Origin: an uncultured Sulfitobacter sp.
GTDB lineage: Bacteria; Pseudomonadota; Alphaproteobacteria; Rhodobacterales; Rhodobacteraceae
Direction: 5' to 3'
Assembly (NCBI GenBank): GCA_947492925.1
Contig: CANLOQ010000001.1
Span: 992,001-1,056,000, forward strand
Length of the DNA: 64,000 nt
Shown in pieces: positions 53,152-62,203 of the stretch. Within the stretch, counting starts at the first letter, position 1. Each line of letters opens with the position of its first letter. The notes under the pieces were generated by a model that was not told the origin of the DNA, ran no database searches, and was given only the letters and a program-made list of their open reading frames with translations. A program made the position numbers and the translations under genes.

Positions 53152-53763
53152 ATGAAGCTCGCCTATTCCCCGACCTCACCCTATGTGCGCAAGATCATGG
53201 TTTTGCTGCATGAAACCGGCCAGCTTGATGATGTTGCGCTGGAGGACCGCGCGACCACGCCGCTGGCCCCGGACCAATCGTTGCTGCCCAGCAATCCGTT
53301 GGGCAAGGTGCCTGCGCTGGAGCGCGCGGAGGGACCCGCGTTGTATGACAGCAGGGTGATCTGTGCCTATCTGAACGACCGCGCGGGGGCGTCTCTTTAT
53401 GGATCGGGGGCGCGGCACTGGGATATTCTGACGTTAGAGGCGACGGCGGACGGGATACTGGATGCGGCCCTTCTGATGACTTACGAGGCGCGCATGCGGC
53501 CCGAAGACAAGCGGATGACCGAATGGGTTGATGGCCAGTGGGACAAGATCGCCCGCGCCTGTGCCGCGCTGAATACCCGCTGGATGAGCCATCTCAACGG
53601 GCCTTTGGATATGGGGCAGATCGCAGTTGGCTGCGCGTTGGCCTATGTGGATTTCCGCCATGATGCACGGGGTTGGCGGGCCGGGAACGATGCGCTTGCC
53701 GCTTGGTACACGACATTCGATTCGCGCCCGTCGATGGCGCAAACGCGGCCCCCGGCGGGTTGA
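53152..53763 (+). CDS. Glutathione S-transferase family protein
   Basis: 203 residues. The N-terminal thioredoxin-like domain has MKLAYSPTSPYVRKIMVLLHE (Ser at the catalytic position), NPLGKVPALE and ALYDSRVICAYL. The helical C-terminal domain includes MGQIAVGCALAYVDFRH. Substrate unknown. It lies 68 nt after the PaiB-like gene and 178 nt ahead of petA, and may belong to neither unit. Confidence 0.86.
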   Translation: MKLAYSPTSPYVRKIMVLLHETGQLDDVALEDRATTPLAPDQSLLPSNPLGKVPALERAEGPALYDSRVICAYLNDRAGASLYGSGARHWDILTLEATADGILDAALLMTYEARMRPEDKRMTEWVDGQWDKIARACAALNTRWMSHLNGPLDMGQIAVGCALAYVDFRHDARGWRAGNDALAAWYTTFDSRPSMAQTRPPAG

Positions 53764-53941
53764 ACTGTGTCAGATTGTCCCGAATTTCATCGTCTTAACC
53801 CAATACTGCGACCCTTTGCGCGGTTTTGGCATCTAGACGCACCGGGGTCAGCGGGCTAGATAGCCATTCAATTGTGGTTGCGCCTTTGGCGTGGCCTGTT
53901 GTGTCGGTGGGCCATTTGCCCGGAAGAAATGGAGAAATCAC

Positions 53942-54517
53942 GTGTCCAACGCAGAAGATCACGCAGGCACCCGTCGGGACTTCCTGTATTATGCAACGGC
54001 AGGCACGGGCGCAGTGGCCGTAGGTGCCGCTGCCTGGCCGCTGGTCAATCAAATGAACCCTTCGGCTGATGTGCGCGCCCTGTCGACCATCCGCGTTGAT
54101 ATTTCGGCGGTTGAGCCGGGCACACAGTTGCGGGTTCTGTTTTTGGGCAAGCCGGTGTTTATCCGCCGCCGCACCGAGGCAGAGATCGAGCAGGCACGCG
54201 CGGTGCCCGTATCTGATTTGCCCGATCCGGTGTCGCGTAACGCAAATGACGCCGGTGCCGACGCCGCGGATGAGAACAGGACACTGGACGAGGCGGGCGA
54301 GTGGCTGGTCATGACCGGTGTGTGTACGCACCTTGGTTGTGTGCCGCTGAACGACGCCGGTGATTTTGTTGGCCCCGATGGCAGCGGCGGATGGTTCTGT
54401 CCGTGCCACGGTTCGCATTATGACACGTCGGGCCGTATCCGGCGTGGTCCTGCACCGCAAAACCTGCCGATTCCGGCTGCTGAGTTCGTGGATGAGACCA
54501 CGCTGAAACTGGGTTAA
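53942..54517 (+). CDS. petA: Cytochrome bc1 Rieske iron-sulfur subunit
   Basis: 191 residues starting at GTG 53942 behind GGAGA. A twin-arginine membrane anchor ([20 protein letters not shown]) precedes the hinge and the 2Fe-2S cluster motifs CTHLGC and CPCHGSHYD. It passes electrons from ubiquinol to cytochrome c1. First gene of petABC, 11 nt before petB. Confidence 0.96.
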   Translation: MSNAEDHAGTRRDFLYYATAGTGAVAVGAAAWPLVNQMNPSADVRALSTIRVDISAVEPGTQLRVLFLGKPVFIRRRTEAEIEQARAVPVSDLPDPVSRNANDAGADAADENRTLDEAGEWLVMTGVCTHLGCVPLNDAGDFVGPDGSGGWFCPCHGSHYDTSGRIRRGPAPQNLPIPAAEFVDETTLKLG

Positions 54518-54528
54518 GGGAGAGAAAG

Positions 54529-55872
54529 ATGTCTGGAATTCCTCACGACCATTACGAACCGAAGTCAGACGGAGAAAAGTGGCTTCACCGCCGCTTGCCG
54601 ATCGTCGGTCTTTTGTCGGACACATTGTTGATCCCGACCCCGAAAAACCTGAACTGGATGTGGATCTGGGGCATCGTGCTGACCTTCTGTCTGGCGCTGC
54701 AGATCATCACCGGTATTGTTCTGGTGATGCACTACACGCCCGACACGTCTTTGGCGTTTGCATCTGTCGAACACATCATGCGGAACGTGAACGGCGGGCA
54801 CATGCTGCGCTACATGCACCAGAACGGTGCGTCGCTGTTCTTTATCGCGGTCTACGCGCATATTTTCCGCGGGCTTTACTACGGTTCCTACAAAGCGCCG
54901 CGTGAGATCACGTGGATCATCGGCATGCTGATCTACCTGCTGATGATGGCGACTGCCTTTATGGGTTACGTTCTGCCCTGGGGCCAGATGTCCTTCTGGG
55001 GTGCCACCGTGATCACCGGCCTGTTTGGTGCGATCCCCTTTGTTGGTGACGCCTTGCAGACGCTGCTTTTGGGTGGTCCTGCGGTCGACAACGCGACGCT
55101 GACACGCTTCTTCAGCCTGCACTATCTGCTGCCCTTTGTGATTGCGGGTCTTGTGATCCTGCACATCTGGGCGTTCCACACCACGGGCAACAACAACCCA
55201 ACCGGTGTTGAAGTGCGCCGGACCTCGAAAGAGGAAGCGGAGAAAGACACGTTGCCGTTCTGGCCTTACTTCGTGATCAAGGATCTGTTCGCGCTGGCGA
55301 TTATTCTGGCGGTGTTCTTTGCGCTGGTTGGCTTTATGCCAAACTATCTGGGTCACCCCGATAACTACATCGAAGCGAACCCGCTGGCGACGCCGTCGCA
55401 CATCGTACCCGAATGGTACTTCCTGCCATTCTACGCGATCCTGCGCGCCTTCACGCCGGATGTCTGGATCGTGATGTTTGCGGACTTTGTGTCCGGCGGC
55501 ATCATCAAATCTGACTTCTTTGGTGTGCTTGCGATGTTTGGTGCGATTGCGGTTCTTGCCGCTGTGCCGTGGCTGGACACATCCTCCGTGCGCTCGGGCC
55601 GGTATCGTCCGATGTTCAAGTGGTGGTTCGCGCTGCTGGTGATCGACTTCTTCGTTCTGATGTGGGTGGGTGCGATGCCGGCGGAAGAGCCGTATAACAC
55701 CATCGCCCTGATCGCTGCGACATACTGGTTCGTCTACTTTCTGGTGATCCTGCCGCTGTTGGGTGTGATTGAAAAACCGCTGCCACAGCCCTCGACCATC
55801 GAAGAAGACTTCAACGCGCATTATGCGCCGAAGGCCGGTGGCACCAAAACAATCGTCAAGCCGGCGGAGTAA
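54529..55872 (+). CDS. petB: Cytochrome b of the bc1 complex
   Basis: 447 residues with eight membrane helices. Haem-ligand histidines lie in [22 protein letters not shown] and [16 protein letters not shown], and the Qo-site PEWY motif is in [17 protein letters not shown]. The C-terminus has a polar tail. It catalyses ubiquinol oxidation and the Q cycle. It is placed between petA and petC with short gaps, and codon use suggests high expression. Confidence 0.97.
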   Translation: MSGIPHDHYEPKSDGEKWLHRRLPIVGLLSDTLLIPTPKNLNWMWIWGIVLTFCLALQIITGIVLVMHYTPDTSLAFASVEHIMRNVNGGHMLRYMHQNGASLFFIAVYAHIFRGLYYGSYKAPREITWIIGMLIYLLMMATAFMGYVLPWGQMSFWGATVITGLFGAIPFVGDALQTLLLGGPAVDNATLTRFFSLHYLLPFVIAGLVILHIWAFHTTGNNNPTGVEVRRTSKEEAEKDTLPFWPYFVIKDLFALAIILAVFFALVGFMPNYLGHPDNYIEANPLATPSHIVPEWYFLPFYAILRAFTPDVWIVMFADFVSGGIIKSDFFGVLAMFGAIAVLAAVPWLDTSSVRSGRYRPMFKWWFALLVIDFFVLMWVGAMPAEEPYNTIALIAATYWFVYFLVILPLLGVIEKPLPQPSTIEEDFNAHYAPKAGGTKTIVKPAE

Positions 55873-55877
55873 CGGAT

Positions 55878-56675
55878 ATGAGTATGTTCAAGAAATACAT
55901 CGCCTCTGCCTTTGTGGCGCTGGGCCTGAGCACCTCTGGTGCTCTGGCTGCCGGAGCCTACGATACGAAGGTCATCGACTACGACTTCTCGTTCGAGGGT
56001 CCGTTCGGGTCTTATGATGTGAACCAGCTGCAGCGCGGTCTGCAAATCTACACCGAGATTTGTTCCGCCTGTCACGGACTGAAGTTCGTGCCAATCCGCA
56101 CGCTGGGTGACGACGGTGGCCCGCAGATGCCGGAAGAGCAGGTCATCGAATACGCCAAGCAGTTTGAGGTCTGGGACGAAGAGCTGGACGATTTCCGCGA
56201 GGCGCGTCCAACGGATCACTTCCCTGAATCCAACCTTGAAAACGCGCCTGACCTGTCGCTGATGACAAAAAAGCGCGCTGGTTTCCACGGCCCTTACGGT
56301 CTGGGGATTAATCAGTTCTTCAAGGGCATTGGTGGCCCCGAGTATCTGGCATCTTTGCTGACCGGCTATACCGGTGAAGAGAAAGAGCAGGCCGGTGTGA
56401 TCTTTTACGAGAACACAGCTTTCCCCGGTGGCTGGATCGCGATGGCACCACCCCTTTACGGTGATGACGTTGAATTTGCGGATGGTCACGAGACCGATCT
56501 GGAGAGCCTGTCAAAGGATGTATCCGCGTTTCTGATGTGGACAGCGGAACCCAAGATGATGGCACGCAAGCAGGCCGGTTTTGCCGGTGTTGTGTTCCTG
56601 ACCCTGCTGTCGGTGCTGCTGTACCTGACAAACAAGCGTCTTTGGGCATCGGTCAAGCACAAAGAAAACGACTGA
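55878..56675 (+). CDS. petC: Cytochrome c1 of the bc1 complex
   Basis: 265 residues. Sec signal ends at ALAAGAYD. The haem c site is CSACHG (Cys62, Cys65, His66), the axial Met lies in [13 protein letters not shown], and a C-terminal anchor is [22 protein letters not shown]. It accepts electrons from the Rieske protein and passes them to cytochrome c. It starts 6 nt after petB and is followed by a strong terminator. Confidence 0.97.
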   Translation: MSMFKKYIASAFVALGLSTSGALAAGAYDTKVIDYDFSFEGPFGSYDVNQLQRGLQIYTEICSACHGLKFVPIRTLGDDGGPQMPEEQVIEYAKQFEVWDEELDDFREARPTDHFPESNLENAPDLSLMTKKRAGFHGPYGLGINQFFKGIGGPEYLASLLTGYTGEEKEQAGVIFYENTAFPGGWIAMAPPLYGDDVEFADGHETDLESLSKDVSAFLMWTAEPKMMARKQAGFAGVVFLTLLSVLLYLTNKRLWASVKHKEND

Positions 56676-56700
56676 TCCGAAACGGATTTTGTTGAACACA

Positions 56701-56733
56701 GCCCTCCGCAGTTTGACTGCGGAGGGCCTTTTT
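56701..56733 (+). terminator. Rho-independent terminator of petABC
   Basis: A perfect 12-bp stem (GCCCTCCGCAGT / ACTGCGGAGGGC) with a 3-nt loop, followed by CTTTTTAT, 26 nt after the petC stop. Confidence 0.95.
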
Positions 56734-56739
56734 ATTTGG

Positions 56740-57099
56740 TCAGCGGTGAAAGCCTGCTACCCGCTCCTGATAGGTTGCGCCAAAAGCGGTCAGTGCGGCG
56801 CGTACCTCATCGTTTGAGGGGCCGTAAACGACAAAGCGTTCTGGCGCGAAAGCTGTCAGGAAGCGGTCTGCAAACTTGGCCCCGAAGTTCCCAAGGTGCG
56901 CCATGACGGCGTCATTGTCGGCGTAGCGTTCCAGCACTGTGCAGGTGCTTCTGTCCGCTGGCATGAAGTATTCGTAGTGCAGCGCGCCCGGTTCATCCGA
57001 TTTGGTCGCGGCGACCATCTCTTCAAGCAGCGGCAGAACCTTATCGGCCTGCCCCTCCTGCACACGCATTTCCAGCACCCATTCTATGATATCGCTCAT
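56740..57099 (-). CDS. ABM-domain (quinol monooxygenase-like) protein
   Basis: 119 residues. One antibiotic-biosynthesis-monooxygenase domain: IEWVLEMRVQEGQADKVLPLLEEMV, GALHYEYFMPADRSTCTVLERYADNDAVMAHLGNF. A ferredoxin-like fold that often oxidises quinols without a cofactor. The C-terminal 40 residues (YGPSNDEVRAALTAFGATYQERVAGF) extend beyond the usual domain. Convergent with petABC. Confidence 0.8.
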   Translation of the reverse strand: MSDIIEWVLEMRVQEGQADKVLPLLEEMVAATKSDEPGALHYEYFMPADRSTCTVLERYADNDAVMAHLGNFGAKFADRFLTAFAPERFVVYGPSNDEVRAALTAFGATYQERVAGFHR

Positions 57100-57191
57100 G
57101 TGATGTTCTCCCTGTAGGTGGCAAGCCTAACGGACCCTTCGTGAAACACCTAGAGGGCTTGGGCTTTTTGCAGGGCTGTGGTTTTTGCGGG

Positions 57192-58445
57192 TTATGCCAA
57201 AAGCTGCGTGTCGCGATGGCCTGTCACCGTGGCAGTCACGATGGTGCCTTCGGTCTGTGGCGTGGCAAAAGACACTTCGGCAAATTGCTCGGTCCGCCCC
57301 ATTAGGGGGCTTTCCATCAAAATGTGGTGGGTTTTGCCCAGCTGGCTTTGAAGGTGCTGCTGCACCTGTGACGTGCCTGCTGCGCGCAGCTGGGCCGCGC
57401 GATGCTTGATTGTCGCACCGTCTACGGCTGGCATCCGCCCCGCAGGGGTGCCGGGACGGGCCGAATAGGGGAAGACGTGTAGCCACGTCAGATCACACTC
57501 TTTGACCATATCCAGCGCGTTTTTGAACATCGCGTCGGTTTCCGTAGGAAAGCCTGCGATGATATCGGCACCAAAGGTCATATCAGGGCGCAGGCTGCGC
57601 GCTTCGGCACAAAAGGCGATGGCATCGTCGCGCAGGTGGCGGCGTTTCATCCGTTTGAGGATCATGTCATCGCCATGCTGCAGGGACAGATGCAGATGTG
57701 GCATCAGCCGTGGTTCTGTGGCGATGGCCTGCATGAGATTGGGATCGACCTCGATGCTGTCGATCGAGCTGATCCGCAGGCGCGGCAGGTCGGGCACCAG
57801 CCGCAGGATGCGCATCACCAGATCACCAAGGCGCGGCGCAGCGGGCAGGTCGGCCCCCCATGAGGTCAGGTCCACACCGGTCAGCACCACCTCATTAAAG
57901 CCCTTGTCCACCAAGCGCCTGATTTGATCCACCACGACCCCGGCCGGCACGGACCGGGAGTTGCCGCGTCCGTAAGGGATGATGCAAAAGGTGCAGCGGT
58001 GGTCGCAGCCGTTCTGCACCTGCACATAGGCCCGGCTGCGCGTGCCAAAGCCGTCAATGAGGTGCCCTGCGGTTTCGGTGACCGACATGATGTCATCGAC
58101 CTGCACGGCTTCTGTCTCTCCGATAAAGTCGGCGGCCAAACCTTGCCACGTGTCGGCCTGCATCTTTTCGGTGTTGCCGATGACAGCGTCCACCTCGTCC
58201 ATCCGGGCGAAGGTTTCCGGCTCTGTCTGTGCGGCGCAGCCTGTGACGATCAACCGTGCATCGGGGTTGGCCTTGCGCAGCTTGCGAATGTCCTGACGCG
58301 CCTTGCGCACGGCCTCTGCGGTGACAGCGCAGGTATTGACCACCACAGCATTCGAAAGACCTGCTTGGCCGGCAAGATCCTTCATCGCTTCGACCTCATA
58401 GGCGTTGAGGCGGCAGCCGTGGTTGGAAAAAATCGGCGCTGTCAT
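57192..58445 (-). CDS. mtaB: tRNA t6A37 methylthiotransferase MtaB
   Basis: 417 residues of the MiaB-like radical-SAM family. Three N-terminal cysteines lie in HGCRLNAYE, VNTCAVT and VTGCAAQ, and the radical-SAM cluster is CDHRCTFC. VVDQIRRLVDKGFNEVVLTGVDL and the C-terminal TRAM-like part complete it. It converts t6A37 to ms2t6A37 in tRNAs reading ANN codons, including tRNA-Lys. Its start overlaps the dapF stop by 4 nt (ATGA). Confidence 0.93.
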   Translation of the reverse strand: MTAPIFSNHGCRLNAYEVEAMKDLAGQAGLSNAVVVNTCAVTAEAVRKARQDIRKLRKANPDARLIVTGCAAQTEPETFARMDEVDAVIGNTEKMQADTWQGLAADFIGETEAVQVDDIMSVTETAGHLIDGFGTRSRAYVQVQNGCDHRCTFCIIPYGRGNSRSVPAGVVVDQIRRLVDKGFNEVVLTGVDLTSWGADLPAAPRLGDLVMRILRLVPDLPRLRISSIDSIEVDPNLMQAIATEPRLMPHLHLSLQHGDDMILKRMKRRHLRDDAIAFCAEARSLRPDMTFGADIIAGFPTETDAMFKNALDMVKECDLTWLHVFPYSARPGTPAGRMPAVDGATIKHRAAQLRAAGTSQVQQHLQSQLGKTHHILMESPLMGRTEQFAEVSFATPQTEGTIVTATVTGHRDTQLLA

Positions 58446-59284
58446 GTCAGAGACGCCAGAAAGGCGGGTGTCAGCGTGCCGGAAAAAACGTGCATCGTTG
58501 GTCCGATCATCCAGACCCCGTCATCGCGCCAGTCTATGTGCAGTGTGCCACCGTCCAGATCAATCCGGACTTTCCGCCCCGTCAGCCCACGGCGGGCTGC
58601 GGCAACGGCCGTTGCGCAGGACGAGGACCCGGATGCGAGCGTGACACCGACACCGCGTTCCCAGACCCGCATGCGTAGGTGATCGGGTGAAATACGCTGG
58701 GCGAACTGCACATTGGTCCGCTCCGGGAAAAGCGGATGATGCTCTGTCATGGCACCCTGTTTTTCCAGATCAATAGCGGCCAGATCGGAGACAAAGAAAG
58801 TGCAATGCGGATTGCCCATGCCGGTGGCCGTCGGATTGCCGTCGATGGGCAGTTCCAGCGTGTCCATCTGGCGGGCAAGCGGTATGTCCTGCCACTCCAG
58901 CTGCGGCGTGCCCATGTTCACGGCAGTGAGACCATCCCCCATGTCGGTCGCGGTCAGATCTCCGCGATCGGTTGTCAGGTGCAGGGCATCCTTGCCTGTT
59001 TCGTCCATCAAAAAACGCGCGACACAGCGGGTCGCGTTGCCACAGGCGGCAGAGGTCGACCCATCGGCGTTGTAGAACGTCAGATGCGCGTCACCAGTGC
59101 CATCCGTCATCACCGCAAGTTGGTCAAAACCTACGCCAAACTGCCGATGTGCGATTCCCTTGGCTGTTTGTGGCGTGATCTCGATTCTCTGGGCGCGGGC
59201 ATCCAGCACGACAAAGTCGTTTCCCAGCCCGTGCATCTTCATAAAGGGCAAACCATTGGCGAATTCACTGCGCATCCGGCGCAT
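58442..59284 (-). CDS. dapF: Diaminopimelate epimerase
   Basis: 280 residues if started at ATG 59284 (GGCGGGG upstream); ATG 59275 and ATG 59305 are alternatives. The core MKMHGLGNDFVVLD, the first active-site Cys in STSAACGNATRC and the second Cys in SGSSSCATAV show the enzyme that makes meso-diaminopimelate for cell wall and lysine. First in dapF-mtaB. Confidence 0.93.
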   Translation of the reverse strand: MRRMRSEFANGLPFMKMHGLGNDFVVLDARAQRIEITPQTAKGIAHRQFGVGFDQLAVMTDGTGDAHLTFYNADGSTSAACGNATRCVARFLMDETGKDALHLTTDRGDLTATDMGDGLTAVNMGTPQLEWQDIPLARQMDTLELPIDGNPTATGMGNPHCTFFVSDLAAIDLEKQGAMTEHHPLFPERTNVQFAQRISPDHLRMRVWERGVGVTLASGSSSCATAVAAARRGLTGRKVRIDLDGGTLHIDWRDDGVWMIGPTMHVFSGTLTPAFLASLT

Positions 59285-59341
59285 ATAACCCCGCCGGTGC
59301 GACATATCCAGCGGGTCTCGGTGATTTAACACTTTATGGGC

Positions 59342-59370
59342 TTGACCCTTTTGGGTTCCCTTTCTAAGTA
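59342..59370 (+). promoter_or_regulatory. Promoter of tRNA-Lys
   Basis: TTGACC (59342-59347) and TAAGTA (59365-59370) are spaced 17 nt and lie 10 nt before the mature tRNA 5' end. Confidence 0.6.
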
Positions 59371-59380
59371 CAGCCAGCGT

Positions 59381-59456
59381 GGGCCGTTAGCTCAGTTGGT
59401 AGAGCAACTGACTTTTAATCAGTGGGTCGCAGGTTCGAACCCTGCACGGCTCACCA
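59381..59456 (+). tRNA. tRNA-Lys(UUU)
   Basis: 76 nt with an encoded CCA. The acceptor stem GGGCCGT pairs with ACGGCTC, the D-loop is AGCTCAGTTGGTAGAGC, the anticodon loop is CTTTTAA with anticodon TTT, and the T arm is CAGGTTCGAACCCTG. It is the left border of a segment with different character from the rest of the window, and its 3' end is a typical attachment site for integrating elements. Confidence 0.97.
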
Positions 59457-59477
59457 CTGCAACCGATTGATCGGAAA

Positions 59478-59520
59478 CGAAAAACCGCGAAGTGACAGCT
59501 TGGCGGTTTTCGCGTTTTTC
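59478..59520 (+). terminator. Probable terminator after tRNA-Lys
   Basis: CGAAAAACCGC and GCGGTTTTCG form an imperfect hairpin (14-nt loop) followed after GCG by TTTTTC. It starts 22 nt past the tRNA. Confidence 0.55.
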
Positions 59521-59536
59521 AAACATTTTTCAAACA
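59515..59536. repeat. Tandem 11-nt repeat
   Basis: Two adjacent perfect copies of TTTTTCAAACA lie 59 nt from the tRNA-Lys 3' end. They could be integrase arm-type sites near an attachment site, but no integrase is visible to test that idea. Confidence 0.45.
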
Positions 59537-59646
59537 TGCGGTTCGGTAAGGCTTTGGGATCGTTTGAAACCGTTAGAGCATCGGGATTGCGCTTTCCGGT
59601 TTCCTGATCGCCTTGTGGTTGCTACCCTTTGTGTCAGGAGGGCACC

Positions 59647-60960
59647 ATGCACCTATATATGTCCGGCACACCAAAGAACGACGCCTTTCAGGCGCTGGAA
59701 AATCAGATGTGCTCGCACAGGCTGTTCTCCATGCACGGCGACTATGCCCGTGAGGTCATGAAATGGCTCTCGATGGCAAAGGCAGGTGTTCGGACGTTTG
59801 ATGAACAATGCGAGTACGAACCGGCCTTGCTCGCTAGGCTTGACCGCAAAGATCAAGAGCAACGGGCGCTGCTTGCGCAACGCGGGATTGGGGATGAGTG
59901 GGTGCCTTACGCTGAGGCGCTGCGTGCAGCCAGTCAGGGCCGTGCGCCTTCATGCCCTTCGCACATCATGCTTGACTCCGGCGCCTTCACTGCGTGGAAC
60001 GCGGGAGCGTCTGTAACGCTTGATGAGGTCAAGTCGGCTTACTCGCGTTTTCTCACCGAGGCAGATGGCTTGTTCGAAGAAACTTGGCTGATCAATTTGG
60101 ATGTGATCCCCGGCAAGAAGGGGCATGATCCGACGCCGCAAGAGTTGCAAAACGCCTTCGCAGAATCAGATCATAATCTTGCTGCTCTTCGTGCTGAGTT
60201 CGGAGATTGCGTGCTGCCCGTGTACCATCAGGGCGAAGGTAAACAACGCTTGCTCGAAGTGGTCGATCAGTCGAAAGGATACCTTTGCCTATCCCCAAAC
60301 AACAAGAATCCCGAAGGCGAACGTTGGCGATGGGCGCAACTCGCCCGAGCAGCACTTCGTGACTTAGCTTGCGATGTGCAGACCCACGGCCTTGCCACAA
60401 CGGGAAACGATATGATCCGTGAGGCGGGTCTTACATCCGGCGACTCTGCTGCTTGGAACGAGCACGGCTTCTATGGGGCTGTCGATCTTGTTGAGGATGA
60501 GAACGAACCAGCGAACAAATTTGACCTTGTGAAGTCTGTGAATGGTGAACTTGATCGCGTGGGAGAACATATCGTGGAAAAGTCGCGGTTGCGCTATCGG
60601 GGCTACCACGTCGGTATTGAGTTGGATGACTACGATTTGAAATCTCAATCCAAGATGATCAGCAATGACCGCAACATTTCATTTTTGCCAAAACGCAAAC
60701 GGGATTGGGTGCGGGCAAAAGTTGAGAGCTATTTCCCGTGGCCACTTGCGCTGACAGATCAACGAGCGCGAAGTTTGATCTGCATGGCCGAATTGAAGGC
60801 GTTTGCCGAAAGCTATGAGTGGCGACCGCCCGGAGTTCGGCAATACAACGAAGCAGGGGAGGTGTTGCCCCCGCCATTCAGCGAAGTGTTGCGCGCCTAT
60901 CCGACCAGTGAGGATCGCGAGCGTTTCTTGTCCGACGATTTGTTTGAGGGTCGCCTGTGA
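59647..60960 (+). CDS. TGT/DpdA-superfamily-like enzyme, first gene of island operon
   Basis: 437 residues from ATG 59647, which has CAGGAGGG upstream. Motifs recall tRNA-guanine transglycosylase-fold proteins of the phage/DpdA type: IMLDSGAFTAWNAG (about 107-120; DSGGFQ in classical TGT), LINLDVIPGKKG, VLPVYHQGEGKQRLLEV, YLCLSPNNKNPEGER, TMHG-like QTHGLATTGNDM and GDSAAW (265-270). Classical TGT zinc ligands are not seen. DpdA relatives exchange guanine for 7-deazaguanine in DNA; that activity is an inference here. It heads four genes coupled by 4-nt overlaps, beside tRNA-Lys. Its base composition is less GC-rich than the upstream window. Confidence 0.7.
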   Translation: MHLYMSGTPKNDAFQALENQMCSHRLFSMHGDYAREVMKWLSMAKAGVRTFDEQCEYEPALLARLDRKDQEQRALLAQRGIGDEWVPYAEALRAASQGRAPSCPSHIMLDSGAFTAWNAGASVTLDEVKSAYSRFLTEADGLFEETWLINLDVIPGKKGHDPTPQELQNAFAESDHNLAALRAEFGDCVLPVYHQGEGKQRLLEVVDQSKGYLCLSPNNKNPEGERWRWAQLARAALRDLACDVQTHGLATTGNDMIREAGLTSGDSAAWNEHGFYGAVDLVEDENEPANKFDLVKSVNGELDRVGEHIVEKSRLRYRGYHVGIELDDYDLKSQSKMISNDRNISFLPKRKRDWVRAKVESYFPWPLALTDQRARSLICMAELKAFAESYEWRPPGVRQYNEAGEVLPPPFSEVLRAYPTSEDRERFLSDDLFEGRL

Positions 60961-61580
60961 CTGAACCTGTTTGCAAGACTCCAGTGCCTGCCGGTTTTCT
61001 CAAGGCGCTACTAAAGGCCAACAGGTTCCGAGGGCGCGGAACAAAACTCTTTCCTTGGCTGGGATTTGTAGAATTGTCGGAAGGCCAGTTATTCGCCTCA
61101 GACAATCGGTCTATTGTGGCAATAAGCATCGGTGCAGATTTGGGGGCAGCGACCTTCACAGCGGGCGACATTGCTGTCTTGAGGGCAATGGGCGACGATC
61201 CTGACTTCTGCGATTTTAGCGACGGGGTTGCCTTCACTTGGAGTGATGGGCGCTGGTTCACCTCCGAAACGCAATTGGACAATCGCCTGTCTGAACACTG
61301 CCGCCCCTTGATCGCGAAGTATTGGCATGAGGGGCGAGAGGTCGGGCTTACCGCTTCATTCTTTGTAAGCAGAGCCAAACGTGATGGCCTGCGAAATATC
61401 GTCAAATTCCCTGCTCAAAGCACAGGCGAGAAGCATCACCAGTACTGGCATGGCGGAACGATTGCAAAAGTAATGTCTGTTGCGACGGCATACGACCCCG
61501 ACGCATCACCAACCCCGTTTTCTCTCCCCGGTGGAAAGGGCTTGATCGTGAAACCGTCTAAGGGCAGAATCGGAACATGA
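60957..61580 (+). CDS. Island protein 2, possibly sliding-clamp-like
   Basis: 207 residues. GTG 60957 overlaps the previous stop (GTGA). No family is recognised with certainty. The stretch GFVELSEGQLFASDNRSIVAISIG, followed by FTAGDIAVLRAMG and VAFTWSDGRWF, has the strand-turn pattern of beta-clamp (DnaN) domains, and one such domain could fit in the length. The C-terminal 60 residues are different and basic, ending LPGGKGLIVKPSKGR. If the resemblance holds it could tie the TGT-like enzyme to replication or DNA. Otherwise hypothetical. Confidence 0.6.
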   Translation: MTEPVCKTPVPAGFLKALLKANRFRGRGTKLFPWLGFVELSEGQLFASDNRSIVAISIGADLGAATFTAGDIAVLRAMGDDPDFCDFSDGVAFTWSDGRWFTSETQLDNRLSEHCRPLIAKYWHEGREVGLTASFFVSRAKRDGLRNIVKFPAQSTGEKHHQYWHGGTIAKVMSVATAYDPDASPTPFSLPGGKGLIVKPSKGRIGT

Positions 61581-62203
61581 ACGAGACTTACACAGACGGG
61601 TTCTTCTACCACCCAGACGCTGCCGTCGCCCAGCGTGTGAACGATGGTGAATTGAACCCACGTCTCGACGACATCTTTGTAACAGCACTGGAAGAGACCG
61701 TTTCCGCGAAAGCTGCCGCAGAAAAACGTGTCGCCCGGCTCAGGAACCGGCTGAGCGAGATCGAAGAAGAGATCGCGAAGGCGGACGCTGAGGTCCGACG
61801 TATCAATGAGCATCATCAACGCCAGTACGAAGCAATGGCTAAGTACGAGCGTGGAGAAGATTTGGACGGGGACGAGCAGAAGCTCCTGACCCCTGAGTTT
61901 TCGAGCCTCGTGAGCGAGCAACGAAAAGCCGATGTTGAAGGCCAGTTTGAGGAACACCAAAGCGCGTTTGAAAAGCTGGCAGCCGATGGCTGGGAAACCG
62001 AGAACAAGCGCGTCGAAGACGGCTTCCTCTATGTGACAGTAAAGCGCGCGGTCGAGGTGGTTGCTGCCCCTGAAGCCAAAGTCGCACAGAGGGTTGCCAA
62101 AGCGTTAGCGAAATTCTTCTCTCCCGACTTTGATCGAACAGAGCGTGTTCATATGTGGGATCGCCGCGCCTCGTTGCGGCCCCTGAATCCCGGTGCGGGA
62201 TGA
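61577..62203 (+). CDS. Island protein 3, coiled-coil
   Basis: 208 residues, ATG 61577 in an ATGA overlap. The N-terminal 45 residues (FFYHPDAAVAQRVNDGELNP) are globular-like. A long charged coiled coil covers about 45-105 (AAAEKRVARLRNRLSEIEEEIAKADAEVRRINEHHQ), then an acidic helix and a C-terminal region with DGFLYVTVKRAVEVV. No catalytic motif seen. A scaffold or structural partner is plausible from shape and operon position only. Confidence 0.65.
   Translation: MNETYTDGFFYHPDAAVAQRVNDGELNPRLDDIFVTALEETVSAKAAAEKRVARLRNRLSEIEEEIAKADAEVRRINEHHQRQYEAMAKYERGEDLDGDEQKLLTPEFSSLVSEQRKADVEGQFEEHQSAFEKLAADGWETENKRVEDGFLYVTVKRAVEVVAAPEAKVAQRVAKALAKFFSPDFDRTERVHMWDRRASLRPLNPGAG

Noticed and set aside
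54565-55821. A 418-codon open frame antisense to petB
   Set aside because: Its product is rich in His, Arg and Gln with no domain, as expected from the reverse strand of a GC-rich membrane-protein gene; petB itself is certain.
59422-59607. A small frame beginning inside tRNA-Lys
   Set aside because: Starts within the tRNA and passes through the terminator-like hairpin and tandem repeat; chance.
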